Of a stretch of 64,000 nt of DNA, positions 42,467 through 54,789 are shown piece after piece. Both the position numbers and the translations under genes were made by a program. The notes under the pieces were generated by a model. It was not told where the DNA came from. It made no database searches and saw only the letters and a list, made by a program, of their open reading frames with translations. The DNA is from Pegoplata infirma (lineage: Eukaryota; Arthropoda; Insecta; Diptera; Anthomyiidae): the NCBI GenBank assembly GCA_963921195.1, contig OY992537.1, positions 173,865,021 through 173,929,020 of the forward strand, given 5' to 3'. Numbering within the stretch: the stretch's first letter is position 1; the number at the start of each line of letters is the position of its first letter.

Positions 42467-42595
42467 ATATGGTTCCTTTTGTACTATTGAGGTTATCATG
42501 TAGCTTACATTTGATTGTGCATATGTTAATCAGGTCCTTTGACTGAATGAATTTTAAGCAGCACACAAAGTAGCAAATCTAATTAAAAAAATGTT
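42467..42595 (-). pseudogene. Jockey-like LINE ORF1 fragment, upstream half
   Basis: The minus-strand frame reads CLKFIQSKDLINICTIKCKL and on to the ATAT where element K starts. The downstream half is at 39250-39565. Upstream the frame meets a stop and no further LINE text was recognised, so this is a short ORF1 remnant. Confidence 0.75.
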
Positions 42596-43139
42596 TTATA
42601 AGCAATCATATACAAAATGTTTAACTATTTATTAATTTACCCTTTTAGAGATGATACGAGCGGGAAATTTTATAAATAATCTGTCCAACTAATAGAAATG
42701 TCCCAAAGTTAGTTTGAACCGCGGATCAGGAAATGGTTAAAAAAAATAACGATTTTGTAAGATTCACAGGAAGACTGATTAAATTGATATCATGGAACCT
42801 ATACCATATAGGGACCATAAATTTACTCCGGTGCTGACTTGGCTAAACAAAGTGTACTTTTTTGACACTGAAAATTTTTTTTTTAATTTTTATTAAAACA
42901 AGAAAACAAAAATGATCATAAAAAATTCATTTGTACATAAAATGCAGTTATAAAAAAACAAAGGTTAAATAAAACTTACAGAGCTACAAACTAATTAATA
43001 TAATAAAGAAAACATAAATATACATAAATATTATGTTAATTAACGAGATCAATATAAATTATGTGTGGAATCAGTTCTTTGGCACGCTACAAGACAATAA
43101 ATTGTTTATTTCCTAATTATAGCAACAAGAATTCTTGGA
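42596..43139. other. Unassigned AT-rich DNA
   Basis: No coding, repeat or RNA signal was recognised. Confidence 0.4.
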
Positions 43140-43299
43140 CTTCTTCAAGTCCTTTAGTTGAATAATACCCTATTCACACTTACAGTTTTAAACCGTTTTT
43201 AGCAATTATTTTTAGCATTTCTGTCAATATACTGTAATAGAATAAAGAATGTGCTAAAAATATTGATGCTAAAAACGATTTAAAAAGGACTTGAAGAAG

Positions 43300-44345
43300 T
43301 CCATACATTCCTACATTCTGCGGGATATTTGAAATTAAGAACTATGTAAATTTGAAAGCAACATATTATTGCCTCCAATATTGTTTAAAATTTATAAATG
43401 ATACCGCCGTAAGTGACAAGTATTTCCTGAATATTTAGAACATTTTCCCCAACGACAAAAATTAATGGCTGAATATTTCTTTCATTTTGAAGTTCTGTAG
43501 GGAGAGGATTGAGAGTCTTGGATAGGTTTTCTTTCAACCTTGCCATCCTTATTTTTTTATGATGATGGCTTAATCGCAGAGTGTAGGATAAACACGAAGG
43601 AAGTATTTCGGCTTTCTGAAAAAAATATATTAATTAATTTTCAAAATTTATTTCACACAGATATATTTGATAAATTTCCATACATTCCTACATTCTGCCG
43701 GATATTGGAAATTAAAAACTATATAAATTTGAAAGCAACATATTATTGTTTCCAATATTGTTTCAAATATATAATGATACCGTCGTAAGTGACAAATATT
43801 TTCCGAATCTTAAGAAAAGTTTTCACAACCACAAAAATTAATGGCTGAATATTTCTTTCATTTTGAAGTTCTGTAGGGAGAGAATTGATGGCTTAACCAC
43901 AGAGTGTAGGAGAAACACGAAGGAAGCATTTCGGCTTTCTGAAAAAAAAAATATATTAATGTGGCCATTTTCAAAATTTATTTCAAAAAAATAGATTTGA
44001 ATAAATTTGCATACTTTCCTACCTTCTGCCTGATATTTGAAATTAAAAACTATATAAATTTGAAAGCAACATATTATTGCTTCCAATACTGTTTTAAATT
44101 TATAAACAATACCGTCGTAAGTGACAAATATTTTCTGAATTTTAAGAAAAGTTTCCCAAACCACAAAAATTAATGGCTGAATATTTCTTTCATTTTGAAG
44201 TTCTGTAGGGAGAGAATTGAGAGTCTTGGATTGTTTTTCTTTCAACCTTGCCATCCTTCTTTTTTGATGATGATGGCTTAACCACAGAGTGTAGGATAAA
44301 CACGAAGGAAGCATCTCGGCTTTCTGAAACAAAAAAATATATTAA
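43300..44345. repeat. Tandem block of ~330-380 bp units (about 2.7 copies)
   Basis: The anchor TTTTGAAGTTCTGTAGGGAG occurs at 43487, 43864 and 44196. Each unit contains GATGATGGCTTAA-CRCAGAG, AACACGAAGGAAG-ATTTCGG, AAATTTGAAAGCAACATATT and AATGGCTGAATATTTCTTTC. The first unit is 5' incomplete and the last 3' incomplete. Open frames on both strands recur with the unit and have no motif. Confidence 0.8.
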
Positions 44346-44349
44346 GACA

Positions 44350-44600
44350 CTAAAACAAGAGAAAGTTTTATATTCGGCTGTACCGAATCTTATATCCATT
44401 GGACAGGCAAACATCGCTAGAATTTCATATAACCGATCATAATTCAATTGGCTTCCTTCTTAGGTCAAGAGAACCTTTAGTTTCAAATTTCACGCTAATG
44501 ATTAAAAAATTGAGACAGACAGACGGGCTGACATCGCTAAATCAACTCCAATAATTAATCTCCTTGCTTGCAATAAAGTTGGGTCTAGGATCAATATTTC
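44350..44600 (+). repeat. Degenerate repeat A-like fragment
   Basis: ACAAGAGAAAGTTTTATATTCGG-CTGTA-CCGAATCTTATATCC resembles the A terminus, and AGACAGACAGACGGGCTGACATCGCT resembles its GTCCGTC block. It is rearranged. Confidence 0.45.
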
Positions 44601-45890
44601 TGGTAGTTACAAACATCAGCACAAAATCATTACATCCTAAACCACAAGTTTAGAACACTAAATTATATGATATTTTTAAAATACAAGTTTTTAAGGATTT
44701 TGTTTCAATATTTATTAATTAATTTTAAGATTTAATTGTGACTCAATTAGTGTAAACGTCAAGTATCAACACTCTTTGTTTTTGCTTAAAAACACAGAGG
44801 ATCATTTACTTACACAACATTTAAACTAAACGAATCTTGAGACATTTAAGACATAAAATGAGACAAAAACCCAACACTTTTGTCCATAAATTGTATGGAA
44901 ACACGTTAACTGTATTAAAAGTTTTTTTTGAGGAATACCGACATAAATGGTCATACCTGATGAAATTTTGTTTGTGATTTGGAACATGAGTTCTTTAGAA
45001 AAGGTATCTTTTACGTTCATTTCAAAGAACTTCATAATTTTTGAAAGAAAAATCGGCCATTTTTTTGTAGGGTACGGTTTTTTGTTGGGGGTATAAAAAC
45101 GTAAAGTCAATTTCAACCTGAATAAAAATGTTGTTAATAGTTGTAAGTGTATCAAAAGTTATTTTTTTTTTGCTACTAATTTATCACCAAATGGAAGCTT
45201 GTATGAGGGCCACTTTACAATAACTCTTGCAATAGTCTCATCTGCCTCCATTTCTTTGATTAAATGACTTCTATATGTAGATAATTTTTTCCAATAATAT
45301 CTAGTTTGTCATCTTTTTGGTTTTTTAAGTAACTTTTTATGGTAATGAATTCTAATTCTGAAAAAGCAATAATGGTGTTAACCACTATTGTGTGTACATT
45401 AGGGTAGCACAAAAAATAACTTTTTCGAATTTCTTCAAGTGACCTGCAAAATGTTGTATCTTAAGTAAAAGAACTTCATACACATATAAAATTTTAATCA
45501 TATCCAATTTTTGCCCGTACCGCTAGAGGGTACGGGCATTTTTCTTACAGTAAAATTTTTTTTTTTTTTTTTTTTTAAATTTTACAAAATACCTTTCGAA
45601 GTTGTTAGTATAATATTTATGTAATACTGAGACAACTATGTGTATTTTTCCAGCGAACTCATTTAATTATAAAAAAATCACTATTTTTCAACATTCAATA
45701 TTTTCACATTTGAATTCTATCAGGGTTGCCACAATTTAGTTTATCGTCAATAACTCGGGGAAATATTGGCCCAATTTGGCTCGGAGACCTATGAGTCCCA
45801 ACTTGTTATGCTCTTTCAGAATATGTAACCCAAATTTTTATCCAGTAAAAAAAGATTTTTTGAGAATGTTGGCAACCCTAGAAAAATAAT
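44601..45890. other. Unassigned DNA
   Basis: The 109-codon minus-strand frame at 44826-45155 has no recognisable motif. TAGGGTAGCAC at 45404 looks like a hAT end, but no partner was found. CCGTACC-GCTAGAGGG-TACGGGCA at 45515 is a small hairpin. Confidence 0.35.
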
Positions 45891-45892
45891 AG

Positions 45893-46955
45893 CACTTTTT
45901 GAGTCGTTCTCAGTTCCAATCGCGTATATCTGCCAAAAGCAATATTTACCCGAGGAACATTCGTGCCGAAGACCCGAAAGCCTCCGATCGTTAGTTTCGA
46001 GTTATCTGAGAAAGAGAAGTGAAAATTTTGATATTTTGAAAATATTTATAGTGCTTCTGCGCACCCTAAAACAATATCGTCTTCGTTTTTACGTCTTCTA
46101 CAAATTCCTTAAAGGGCCCGAGGTCGTTAGAATTTTTCAAATAGCATTTTTTTTCGGTTCAAATGAAAAAAATCAAAAATGCCCATATTTGTTAAAAATA
46201 GCGCTTGTGCGAACTCGGTAAATAAAGTAGATGCGCAATAAAATGAGCTACAATTTTACCGAAGAAATGAAAGTTTTCGAGATATCGGTGAAAAGGCAAT
46301 ATTTAAGGGTGCCGTTTTTTTGACGAAAAATAGCCAAAAATTTCAATTTTTAGGTTTCAAAGCGCTATAACTCGAAAACTACTGGTCCGATTTTCATGAA
46401 TCGCATATCGGCGGATAAGTAAAAGGCTATAGGCTACAAAGTCTTCTCGAGGCCCAAGATCGATGGACTTATAGTTTCCTCAGAAAATTAAAAATAGCAG
46501 TCAAAAACAGTTTTCATTTTCAGAACTTTGACTTTGGACCCTCATAACTCCGAAAATAATGGTTGAAAAATCTCGGGACCAAAACCAAAAAATAGGTCCA
46601 GACTACAAGTTTGCCTTTGGACCCAAGGCTCTACGACCATTATATTAGACTATTATTCACGAAAGGTAAGTGAAACCAAAACCCTTTACAAAAAACCGTT
46701 AGAACTAATTTTTAGAAAATGGCGTCGGTCACCATTTTGTAGCTAATGGCGTCCTCTATAAAATGGCAAAAGTTCAGGTCTGCCAGATTTTTTTTTTTTA
46801 CCGATCTGGCAGCTTTGAATAAAAAATAGCACTTTTTAAGTCGTTCTCACTTCCAATCGCGTATATCTCGGTAAATAGTATGACAAAAGTGCCAAAAGCA
46901 TTATTGTTAGCCTTGACCAGAGGAACATTCGTGCCGAAGACCCGAAAGCTTTACA
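45893..46955. repeat. Direct ~95-bp repeats bracketing 0.85 kb
   Basis: GCACTTTTTGAGTCGTTCTC...GGAACATTCGTGCCGAAGACCCGAAAGC at 45890-45986 recurs at 46827-46953. The interior is unassigned, with a small hairpin CTGCCAGAT...ATCTGGCAG at 46779-46812. Confidence 0.6.
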
Positions 46956-47099
46956 CATTTTTTTATTAAAGAACCGTATTATTTTGATTTTATTATTAAA
47001 GCATGTTTATTTATGAATAAAATGCTATATTGTTATAAAAAATCCGCCAAAAACTGATTAAATTTTTAATAAAAAAAGATTTTTGAATAAGTTCCTGCA

Positions 47100-47985
47100 G
47101 AAACAAAATTTTTGTAAAAAACAAAATTTTTAGCCCCGTAACTCAAAAATGTTTGCCTGATCATTTTTTAATTCAGCATAATCAGTTTCCCGTTGAAGTG
47201 ACCAGTAGTATTCCGAAATCATTTTATTTTTCCCTTTAAAACGTTTTTCCATTGCAATAATTTCTTGGTGAAAACGTTCGCCTTGTTCATCACTAAACTG
47301 GCCTAGGTTGTCTAGGAAGAAGTATGGATGAGGATGCAGGAAATTAATTTTAATGGACATGTTGCAGCCCATTTCAACAAACGCACTTTAAAATTTGTTA
47401 ACAACCGCGACAAAGTCATCGCTCCTGTGATTTCCAAGAAAATTATCACATAGTGCAACAAAACTTTTCCATGCGCGTTTTTTAACGGAACTTAGTTTTT
47501 TCATAAAGTTCTCATCAATCATAATTTTACAAATTGGTAGTCCAATAAAAATACCTAAAATTCATCAGAATAGATTAAAAAGTTTAAGATTTGGAAATAA
47601 ATACCTCCTTTTATTTTGGCTTCAATTAATTTAGGGAATACTGTTTTACGATGGCTAAAAGCTTCGTCGTTTACATCAAGTTTTTTTTTCAAATTGTTTC
47701 ATATATCCTAACTTTAGGTGTGGTGGTGGCAGAATAACATTCTCAGCTTTAACTAATGGGACGTTCAAACTATTTTTCTTGCCTATTTGATAAGACTCAC
47801 GAAGTGGCCTCAATTTGCGATCATAGCGATTTAGAGCACGACTATCCCATTCACAAAGATAGCATGGATATTTTGTGTTACCAACTTGCAATCCAAATAA
47901 AATTGTCAAAATCTTTAAATCCGCGATGACTTTCCATTTATGCGTGGCAAAACTGACGAACCGGAGTATTTTTTTCATCACTTCG
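47100..47985 (-). pseudogene. Decayed TE-associated protein gene (GERFHQ family)
   Basis: Minus-strand pieces in order: 47981-47676 with FATHKWKVIADLKILTILFG, VGNTKYPCYLCEWDSRALNR and NVILPPPHLKLGYMKQFEKK; then a degraded middle; then 47372-47130 with GCNMSIKINFLHPH, NLGQFSDEQGERFHQEI and a YYWSLQRE end. The pattern is that of a widespread uncharacterised arthropod protein remembered as TE-derived. Shifts and stops (between 47676 and 47372) break it. No terminal repeats were found. Confidence 0.65.
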
Positions 47986-48027
47986 TAAGTTTTTTTTGCG
48001 CTAGTCGCATATGCGAGTGGAACTGAT

Positions 48028-48447
48028 TAGAGTTGTGTCGTTCACGAACGAACTAGTTCAATTGAACTATTCACTTAACTGAGCGGTTTATCTAGTTCGT
48101 TCATTTCAGCTCTTTTAGGTCTTTTCGTTCATTCAGCTCAATTGGTCATTACTTCATTTTGATCTTTCAGTTAATGTTTTTTTTTTAAAAAATGTTTGTA
48201 TTTTTTGAACAAAAGCCAAAACAACAGACATGATCGAAATGATTCGATCACGAACTGTTGAACGAATACCAAAATTGACCGATTTGAACTAGATGAACGA
48301 CCAAGAGACATGATCAAAATGATTCGTTCACGAACTGTTGAAAGAAAAAGCCAAAAGAGCGATTGAACTAGATGAACGAACTAGGTCTTTTATCTGAAAT
48401 GAACAAGAATGAGCGCTCACTCAATTGAACGATTAAGCACAAGCCTA
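48028..48447. mobile_element. hAT-type MITE (TAGAGTTGTGTCGTTC)
   Basis: Ends TAGAGTTGTGTCGTTCA and TGAACGATTAAGCACAAGCCTA. Octamers GAACTGAT (48020-48027) and TAACTGAT (48448-48455) match at 7 of 8. The body is rich in GAACGAACTAGTTCA-type units. A right-end fragment recurs at 62336-62423. Confidence 0.8.
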
Positions 48448-48455
48448 TAACTGAT

Positions 48456-49369
48456 AGTAGTTGATTTTCATTGTGCAATAAAACAGCTTTCAAGCTTAAA
48501 TATACAGATTTTATTTAAAAAATAAAAATCTAAAGACAATAAACTTATTTACGTACTTTTACATAAACCGTCAATAAAAAGTCTCCATTCATCTGCATTT
48601 TAATTATGATTTAATGCCCAAAATAGTTTGGGTACATCAGCACAATACACAATATTACTGTCATTTTCATCAGTCTTAAAACTTTCTTCAAAAAACTCAG
48701 TCAGGTCACTTCTTCTACAAGATGTTACACGAAAACCTTTTTCCACCAAATATCATCATTTATACATATATACATATATCGGTTTTGCAACTGTTACAAC
48801 ATTTGCGTACTTTATATTTTTGCGAGTTTTATGAGTGTAACCTGAAATATTTGTTTAACAAAAGTAGCAATCATCTGGCTTATGAAAGAGCAGATAAAAT
48901 ATTACTCGTTTCACTGCTTCAAAACTTAATTTTGAGGGGCGCATTTAAGCGGGCCATATACCAAATTTGGTTTAAACTACTATTACTGCTTGAAAACGGA
49001 TGAAGTTTATTACACACTGCAAAATTGACAGCCCAACCTGTCAACATTTAACTATAAGAGAATTATCGCCACCATATTGTAGCAGCCCGAAATAAAAAAA
49101 AAATCGCTCCTAAGTAGGTGGGTACCAGCACTTATTTCAAAACAAATTTTTATCAATTGAATTCAAATATTCAACGGCATGTCACATCTTTTTGTTATGC
49201 TAATGCCGGCGTTTTTAAAGCAATTAGTTATTTTATGCAAAATAACATTGTTGGCTGAAATTAACCCAAGATTTGTGCGAAATGCAAATCAAAAAGTTTT
49301 TTAATAAAAATTCAGATATGCTTTTCTCACAATTTGTGTAGTCTCCTACTAAACATCTTTGGCAGTTTT
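48456..49369. other. Unassigned AT-rich DNA
   Basis: A TACATATATACATATAT microsatellite near 48765. Short frames at 48628 and 48722 have no motif. Confidence 0.4.
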
Positions 49370-49450
49370 TTTACCCTACACCATGTGGTACAGGGTACAA
49401 TGAGTATGTGGTGATGATTGTAACAACCCGAAATATTGACACAAGACCAG
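49370..49450 (+). repeat. Dispersed repeat B, diverged copy
   Basis: CCCTACACCATGTGG, GTACAATGAGTATG and CCCGAAATATTGACACAAGA align with 2945-3046. Confidence 0.6.
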
Positions 49451-49794
49451 GGGAATATTAAGGATATTTTTGTCGCAGGTCCCAACAATGTTTTCCATTT
49501 TTTTAAGAAAAAATTTACAAATCTGCACATACTTTGGAATATGTTCCCACCGTTTTTCCCTTGAACTAAAATGAAACTAATTCTGAGAAATCAGATTCTG
49601 ATAAATTTTTTTCCAAAAAATTTCAGAGAAAAATTCTTAATTTTTGAGTTAGTTCTTTAACAGGATATTTCAGTACAGTTGAAGTTTGACAAACAGAATC
49701 ATTATTTTAATACAAAATTTTACCAATTTGCTAGCGTTACTCTGGTGTATGTCTATATGTATAATGTCAGATCATATTTAACAAAAAAGTTTTG

Positions 49795-49975
49795 AGCAAA
49801 ACTTTTTGAATGCATTATCTGAAAAGTTGTATGGATCTGAAAAAGGGGCCTGTTGTCTAAAACGTGAAAATTCGACCCTCTCTAACTCAGCCAGTTTTTC
49901 ACCGATCTCGTTCAGAATTTGTGTGGTAACTACTACTTAATAGATCTTATCTTTGTGCAAGTTTGAGCTATCTGG
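49795..49975 (+). repeat. Dispersed repeat E
   Basis: TGTGGTAACTACTACT and TTTGTGCAAGTTTGAGC match 62575-62725. Between them lie gapped similarities such as GCTGAAAAG and GACTAAAACGT. Confidence 0.6.
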
Positions 49976-50839
49976 TATTGAGGTAAAAAAAGAGAATGCG
50001 AATGATGGCAAAGTTCCTGCAATTTTGGAGTTTTCTGAAACCTACAAGTATATATGTAGCTCTTATGGTAGGGCATTTATAAATTCCGACAGAGTCTGGT
50101 CTCCATATTACTTGTTTTCTATAAAAGCAAATATTGAAGTTATGCATGCATCATTAGTTTTGATCAACTACAACTGTATTCATTCAAAATATGAGTTACA
50201 TTCTTAAAGTTATCTGTTTAATATTTGTAATAGGATTTTTAACCAGCAGTGTTATTGGTACTAAAACAACTAAGAAGTCGAGAAAACTACCGCCATGGCA
50301 ACTTCCACAATTATTTTTTCAATTTTGATTATCAAACCATAACCTTCTGCTGATATTAATGTTAATTTGACACAAAAATATATGAAATTATATTAAAATA
50401 TGCAAACTGATATGTATGCAATTATTGACTAAGTGTAGGAACAGAACAAGCCCGGTACGACTTTCCATACGATTTGACAAATAAAAACCGTGACCGGCAC
50501 GGCAAAAAATTAAAACTTATTTTATTTGTTTTCCGGGTTCTCTCATTCTCCCGTCCTCTCACACTCCAGGATTGCCGCATTTTCACAACAATTTTTTATT
50601 TTTTCTTTCACAATGGTGTAATTACCGTACAGTAGTGCCAACTTAATCACATTAACTATGGGATTAGCGATATTTTCCGTAAAATAATGCTTATTTTATT
50701 AAAAATTAGCACCACTGAACAAACAAATGAAATTTTTGCCGTCCCCCTCATTGTTTTGGGCATATATTCTCCGGCAACGGCAACTGCAACAACGTCCCCT
50801 GTTAATTGCTTGTTCTGTTTTTACTCTAACACGGTAGCA
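49976..50839. other. Unassigned DNA
   Basis: An 84-codon frame at 49953 and a 71-codon frame at 50687 have no recognisable motif. Confidence 0.35.
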
Positions 50840-51530
50840 CAGACTATAACAAAAAATGGAGAAAAACTAAGCGATTTTAGGGGAAAACAGAGCGGTTTTT
50901 AGATACTTTTAAGCTAACATGGCAACACTTTCTACGACTTAAGAGTGAGTGAAACAATAAAAACCGAGCTGGCATATGTTTTTCTAATGGCGCGTTATAT
51001 TAGCTTTCTCTTTCTAACCTAATTCGTAGAATAATTTGAAAAAAATAGCCATATGGTTATTAAATTCACTTCAAATTCACTTGCCGTTTATTAATCAACA
51101 AAAGAAAGTAAAAAAAAAAAACAGCGCAATAAGAATATATATACCGTTAGCTTTCAAAATCGACCACTCTCTTATTTTTAAGTGATGCCAATTAAAAGTT
51201 ACAACAAAAAACGTAAGACCGCCTAAAAACGGCCCTATTCATCAGAGGTTTAAAGTACAACAAAATATCGTTTAATCATTCAAAATCATAAAAAATCGCA
51301 AACTTAGACCACAGACTATATACAGACTCGACAGTAGAGTTTTATAACAAAAAAAGGGGGAAAGCTAAGCGATTTTAGGGGAAAACAGAGCGGTTTTTAG
51401 TTAGTTTTAAGCTAACATGGCAACACTTTCTAATTTGAAAAAATTAACCATATGGTTAAGGACTACTTTTTTGACACCTGTCACTTATGTCGAGTCTGTA
51501 TTAGTCTGTGACGGTAGACTCGTTTGTGAT
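50840..51530. repeat. Direct ~90-bp repeats plus an inverted pair
   Basis: AAGCGATTTTAGGGGAAAAC...TAAGCTAACATGGCAACACT occurs at 50868-50933 and 51366-51426. ACCATATGGTTA-type text follows each. CACAGACTATATACAGACTC at 51311 is mirrored by GAGTCTGTATTAGTCTGTGA at 51492, so a ~210-bp MITE may overlap the second copy. Confidence 0.6.
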
Positions 51531-52420
51531 AAAACGGCGTAAGCAGATTTTGTTGTTTCAAATGCTACTAAGGTAATTTTGAAAAAGACAGTAATTTTTG
51601 AAATGTGCCATTAAAAAAATTTCAAAGTCGAAGTGGTCTAGTAGACCACTTTTTTTTATTGTGTAAGATCGCTGTTTTAGTAAAACGTTTTCTTACAAGA
51701 ACATTTGCTTAATAGCAAAGTGGTTGCTTCCAAAACTGTCCTCCTATTCTCTGAACTTTGAAAACTAGGGCTACGTAGCTACACTAGATGTGCTATTGCC
51801 CTACCAAAGATCTGACGAAAGCCAAATCCTATTCAAAATAAATAGAATACACTTAATTTTTATTTCGTGAAATAGTGGTTCTATGCGGTAAAATATTTTT
51901 TAAATCCACATTTCGTACATAGTTGGCTCTAATTAAAAAAAGATATTCCGCATTTTTTAAAAAAATAATCTGCAACAATTTTGCATGGTCGGCAATTCTT
52001 AATATTCCATTCTGGTTTTTTGGTTTCGTCGTCTAGTTTTACTACATTAAAATATTTGTCCTTAGTTGTTGAAGCAACATAGCATATGTGTCAAACTAAT
52101 GACCAGATTCAGTTTGTCGTGAAAAGTGAGTGACTAGAAATTTTGCACGTAAAACTAAAACAAATTTGATTTTTTTGTTTTTCGTACAAATTTTGTAGTC
52201 ACTCACTTCAACCGAGATAGCGAGTCGCACAGTAAATCTGAAGTAGATTTACCGTTGCATTTATACATCGAGAGAAATGTACAGAGAAAAAAATCACAAA
52301 TATTGCCCCGGAGTCGCCCAAAAACGTTTTCATATAGGGCCAACTGCTATTCAATTGGAATGTGTGTGATTTTTTATTTATTTTATAATTATTGAAATTA
52401 AATGTGAAAATAAGTGAATA
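51531..52420. other. Unassigned DNA with one hairpin
   Basis: AAGTGAGTGACTAGAAATTT at 52124 faces its complement AAATTTTGTAGTCACTCACT at 52188, a roughly 85-bp hairpin. Nothing else was recognised. Confidence 0.4.
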
Positions 52421-52779
52421 TGAGGAGCCGCAGAACAAAACGTACTTTTTCGCATATTAAAATTTTTTGGGAAATTGAGGTTTATTTATTTCGCACCTTT
52501 AAAAAACTGCATGAACCTGAATATGGTTAACAAGTTTTTTGCTTATCAAGAGATGCATCAAACTGCCATAAGTCACCACATTATATGTTAAGGATGTTTA
52601 ATACAAAACCACTTTTACTTTGGAAAAAGTACGTTTTGTTTAAAAAATAATGAAAAAAGTACGTTTTGTTTAAAAATAATTGAAAAACGACGTTTTGATG
52701 TGCGTATTTTTTTAGACGATACTATTTTGATCGAGTGTTTTAAAAATGTTCTTATTTATTAAAAACTACAAAAGAGCCT

Positions 52780-52860
52780 CATTGGCCCATATTTAGATAC
52801 GTTACACACGAATTGGCAAAGTTAATGTACCCCCATACTGTGGTTGTGGGGTGTAAATAG
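52780..52860 (-). repeat. Dispersed repeat A fragment
   Basis: GTTACACACGAATTGGCAAA, CCCCCATACTGTGG and GGGGTGTAAA are the 5' end of A, reversed. Confidence 0.7.
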
Positions 52861-53225
52861 ACCAATAACAAGAATAAGGGGGAAATCCTTAACTGACCTG
52901 CAAGAAGGCCTCAAAAAAATAAATGCCCACTTATGTAGGGTAGCCAGATATAGAATTGACAAAAAAAGTACATTAAGGAAAAAAAGAAGTACAATTAAGA
53001 AAAAAAAAGTACATTGTGTTTTTCACACCTCGGCAGAACCAACATTAACCTCAAGTTGCGAGCACTGTGAATGCCTTTCTTGATTATGAATCTGATGTGC
53101 CCCACTACTATATTTCGACGAAAATCAAAATCTTCGCCAGATACGCTTTTTTTTTAAATCGCCGTCAAACGTTAAAAATTTACATTTTAAGCTTATCAAA
53201 AACGACATTTATAAAAAACATATTG

Positions 53226-53756
53226 CAACAAGTGAGAGTGTTGAATTCGGCTGTGCCGAATCTTTTATACCCTCCAACACATTAAAAAAAACAGGGGCGT
53301 CTTTTTTTTTTGGGGGGGGGGGTTACGTCGGTGGGAGACAACCTTCCTGGATCCAACTGCAAGATTTTGAACTTCTTTTGACATAAAAATTTTTCGTTTG
53401 CTAAGCAAAAGTACAAAATCCTATAAAAAATTGCTTTTTTATAGAGGTGTGTTTAGTTCCTAAGAGGGGAACTTTTTTCCTCCTGATCCGATTTTGCCCA
53501 TGTTCGAACTTAACCAGCCCAATACCATAAGACATATTCGTGCCAAATTTCAGGAGTCTAACTCTTTTATTTTGGACTGTATCGTGTCTTGGACAGACGG
53601 ACGGACAGACGGACATCGCTAGAATGTCTTAGAATGGATCACTGATCAATAATATTTATATATACTTTATGGGGTCCTAGAACGATATTTCGATGCGTTA
53701 CACACGGAATGACAAAGTGAGTATACCCCCATACTGTGGTTGGAGGGTATAAAAAA
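53226..53756 (-). repeat. Dispersed repeat A, complete minus-strand copy
   Basis: From AACAAGTGAGAGTGTTGAAT (with GGCTGTGCC hairpin) through GGGGCGTC and GACGGACGGACAGACGG to TACTGTGGTTGGAGGGTATA. Same ends as 18635-19173. Confidence 0.85.
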
Positions 53757-54789
53757 GCTTTTGAGCAACAAAACCGATCAAATTAAGTAAATAAAGAAGT
53801 TTTAATCGCGGTATTTACAATTCGTTATTTTTCCCCCGAAAACGCGAATGTTTTAGCTCTGAATTAAAAAGTGCAATTTTCGGCAACAAAAACATTGCAA
53901 ATGCAGAATGTAAATTTGCAGTTTTATTGCATTTTTCCCGGGGAATCATTTTTCAATATCTTTTTTCATATCTCTCATTGTTTACGAGATAAGGTTAAAG
54001 TGTAAATTTTTTGACTTTTGACAGCGATTTTTTTCAAAAACGGCTCTTGCTAAAATTTTGATTTTCGTCGCTGCTTTAAATTCATTAAATAACAATTTAT
54101 TCAACAAAGAATATAAAAAATGGGATTGTAAATAATATTTACAACAAATTACTTCACTACTTTAGACATTTTTAAATTTTTTTTTTTTTAAAGGTTTTTT
54201 TTTAATAAAAACGTTAAGCACAGAAAAAAAGTACAAAAAGAAGTACAAAAGCCTAAAAAAAAGTACTTTAGCGCAGCGGTTACCAACCTATGGTACGCGT
54301 ACCACTAGGGGGTACGCGAAACTGTCCGCGGGGGTACGCAAAATTTAAGTAATTTGGATATTCGTTGTAGATTAAGGCATAGTATTCTGTTCGATTTCAC
54401 GGGAAAAAATCTGTCAAACTTCGTATAAAAAAAATAAATTTTGGCAACGCTAGGAATTATAGGAAAATTGTTAAAAAAGTTTTTACGCATTTTTATTAAA
54501 CAAGATAATTTAAATTACCGTGAAAAAGGGACATTTCAGTTTTGATCGTTTCTTTCGTATAATTGTTAAAAGTTGTTGATTTTGAAATGTTTTATTGCGA
54601 TTTGAGGCGTTTAAAGTTTATGTAAAATTTTCAGCGTAAAAAACAGAGTACTTACAATTAGCTTAAACTTTCAATGCTGGTTCCGCATCTGGCTCCCAAA
54701 GTTTTCCATAACCTCAGGTTTTTAAGAAAGTTAAGGCCAAAGTTCACAAAAAACGTATTTTTATGCAATTTAGAGACATTTTTGCGATA

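Noticed and set aside
43300..44345. Protein-coding frames of 82-164 codons
   Set aside because: They recur with the tandem repeat unit on both strands and have no protein motif.
45723..45881. Small hAT MITE with CAGGGTTGCCA...TGGCAACCCTA ends
   Set aside because: The ends look right, but the flanking octamers do not match and no second copy was seen.
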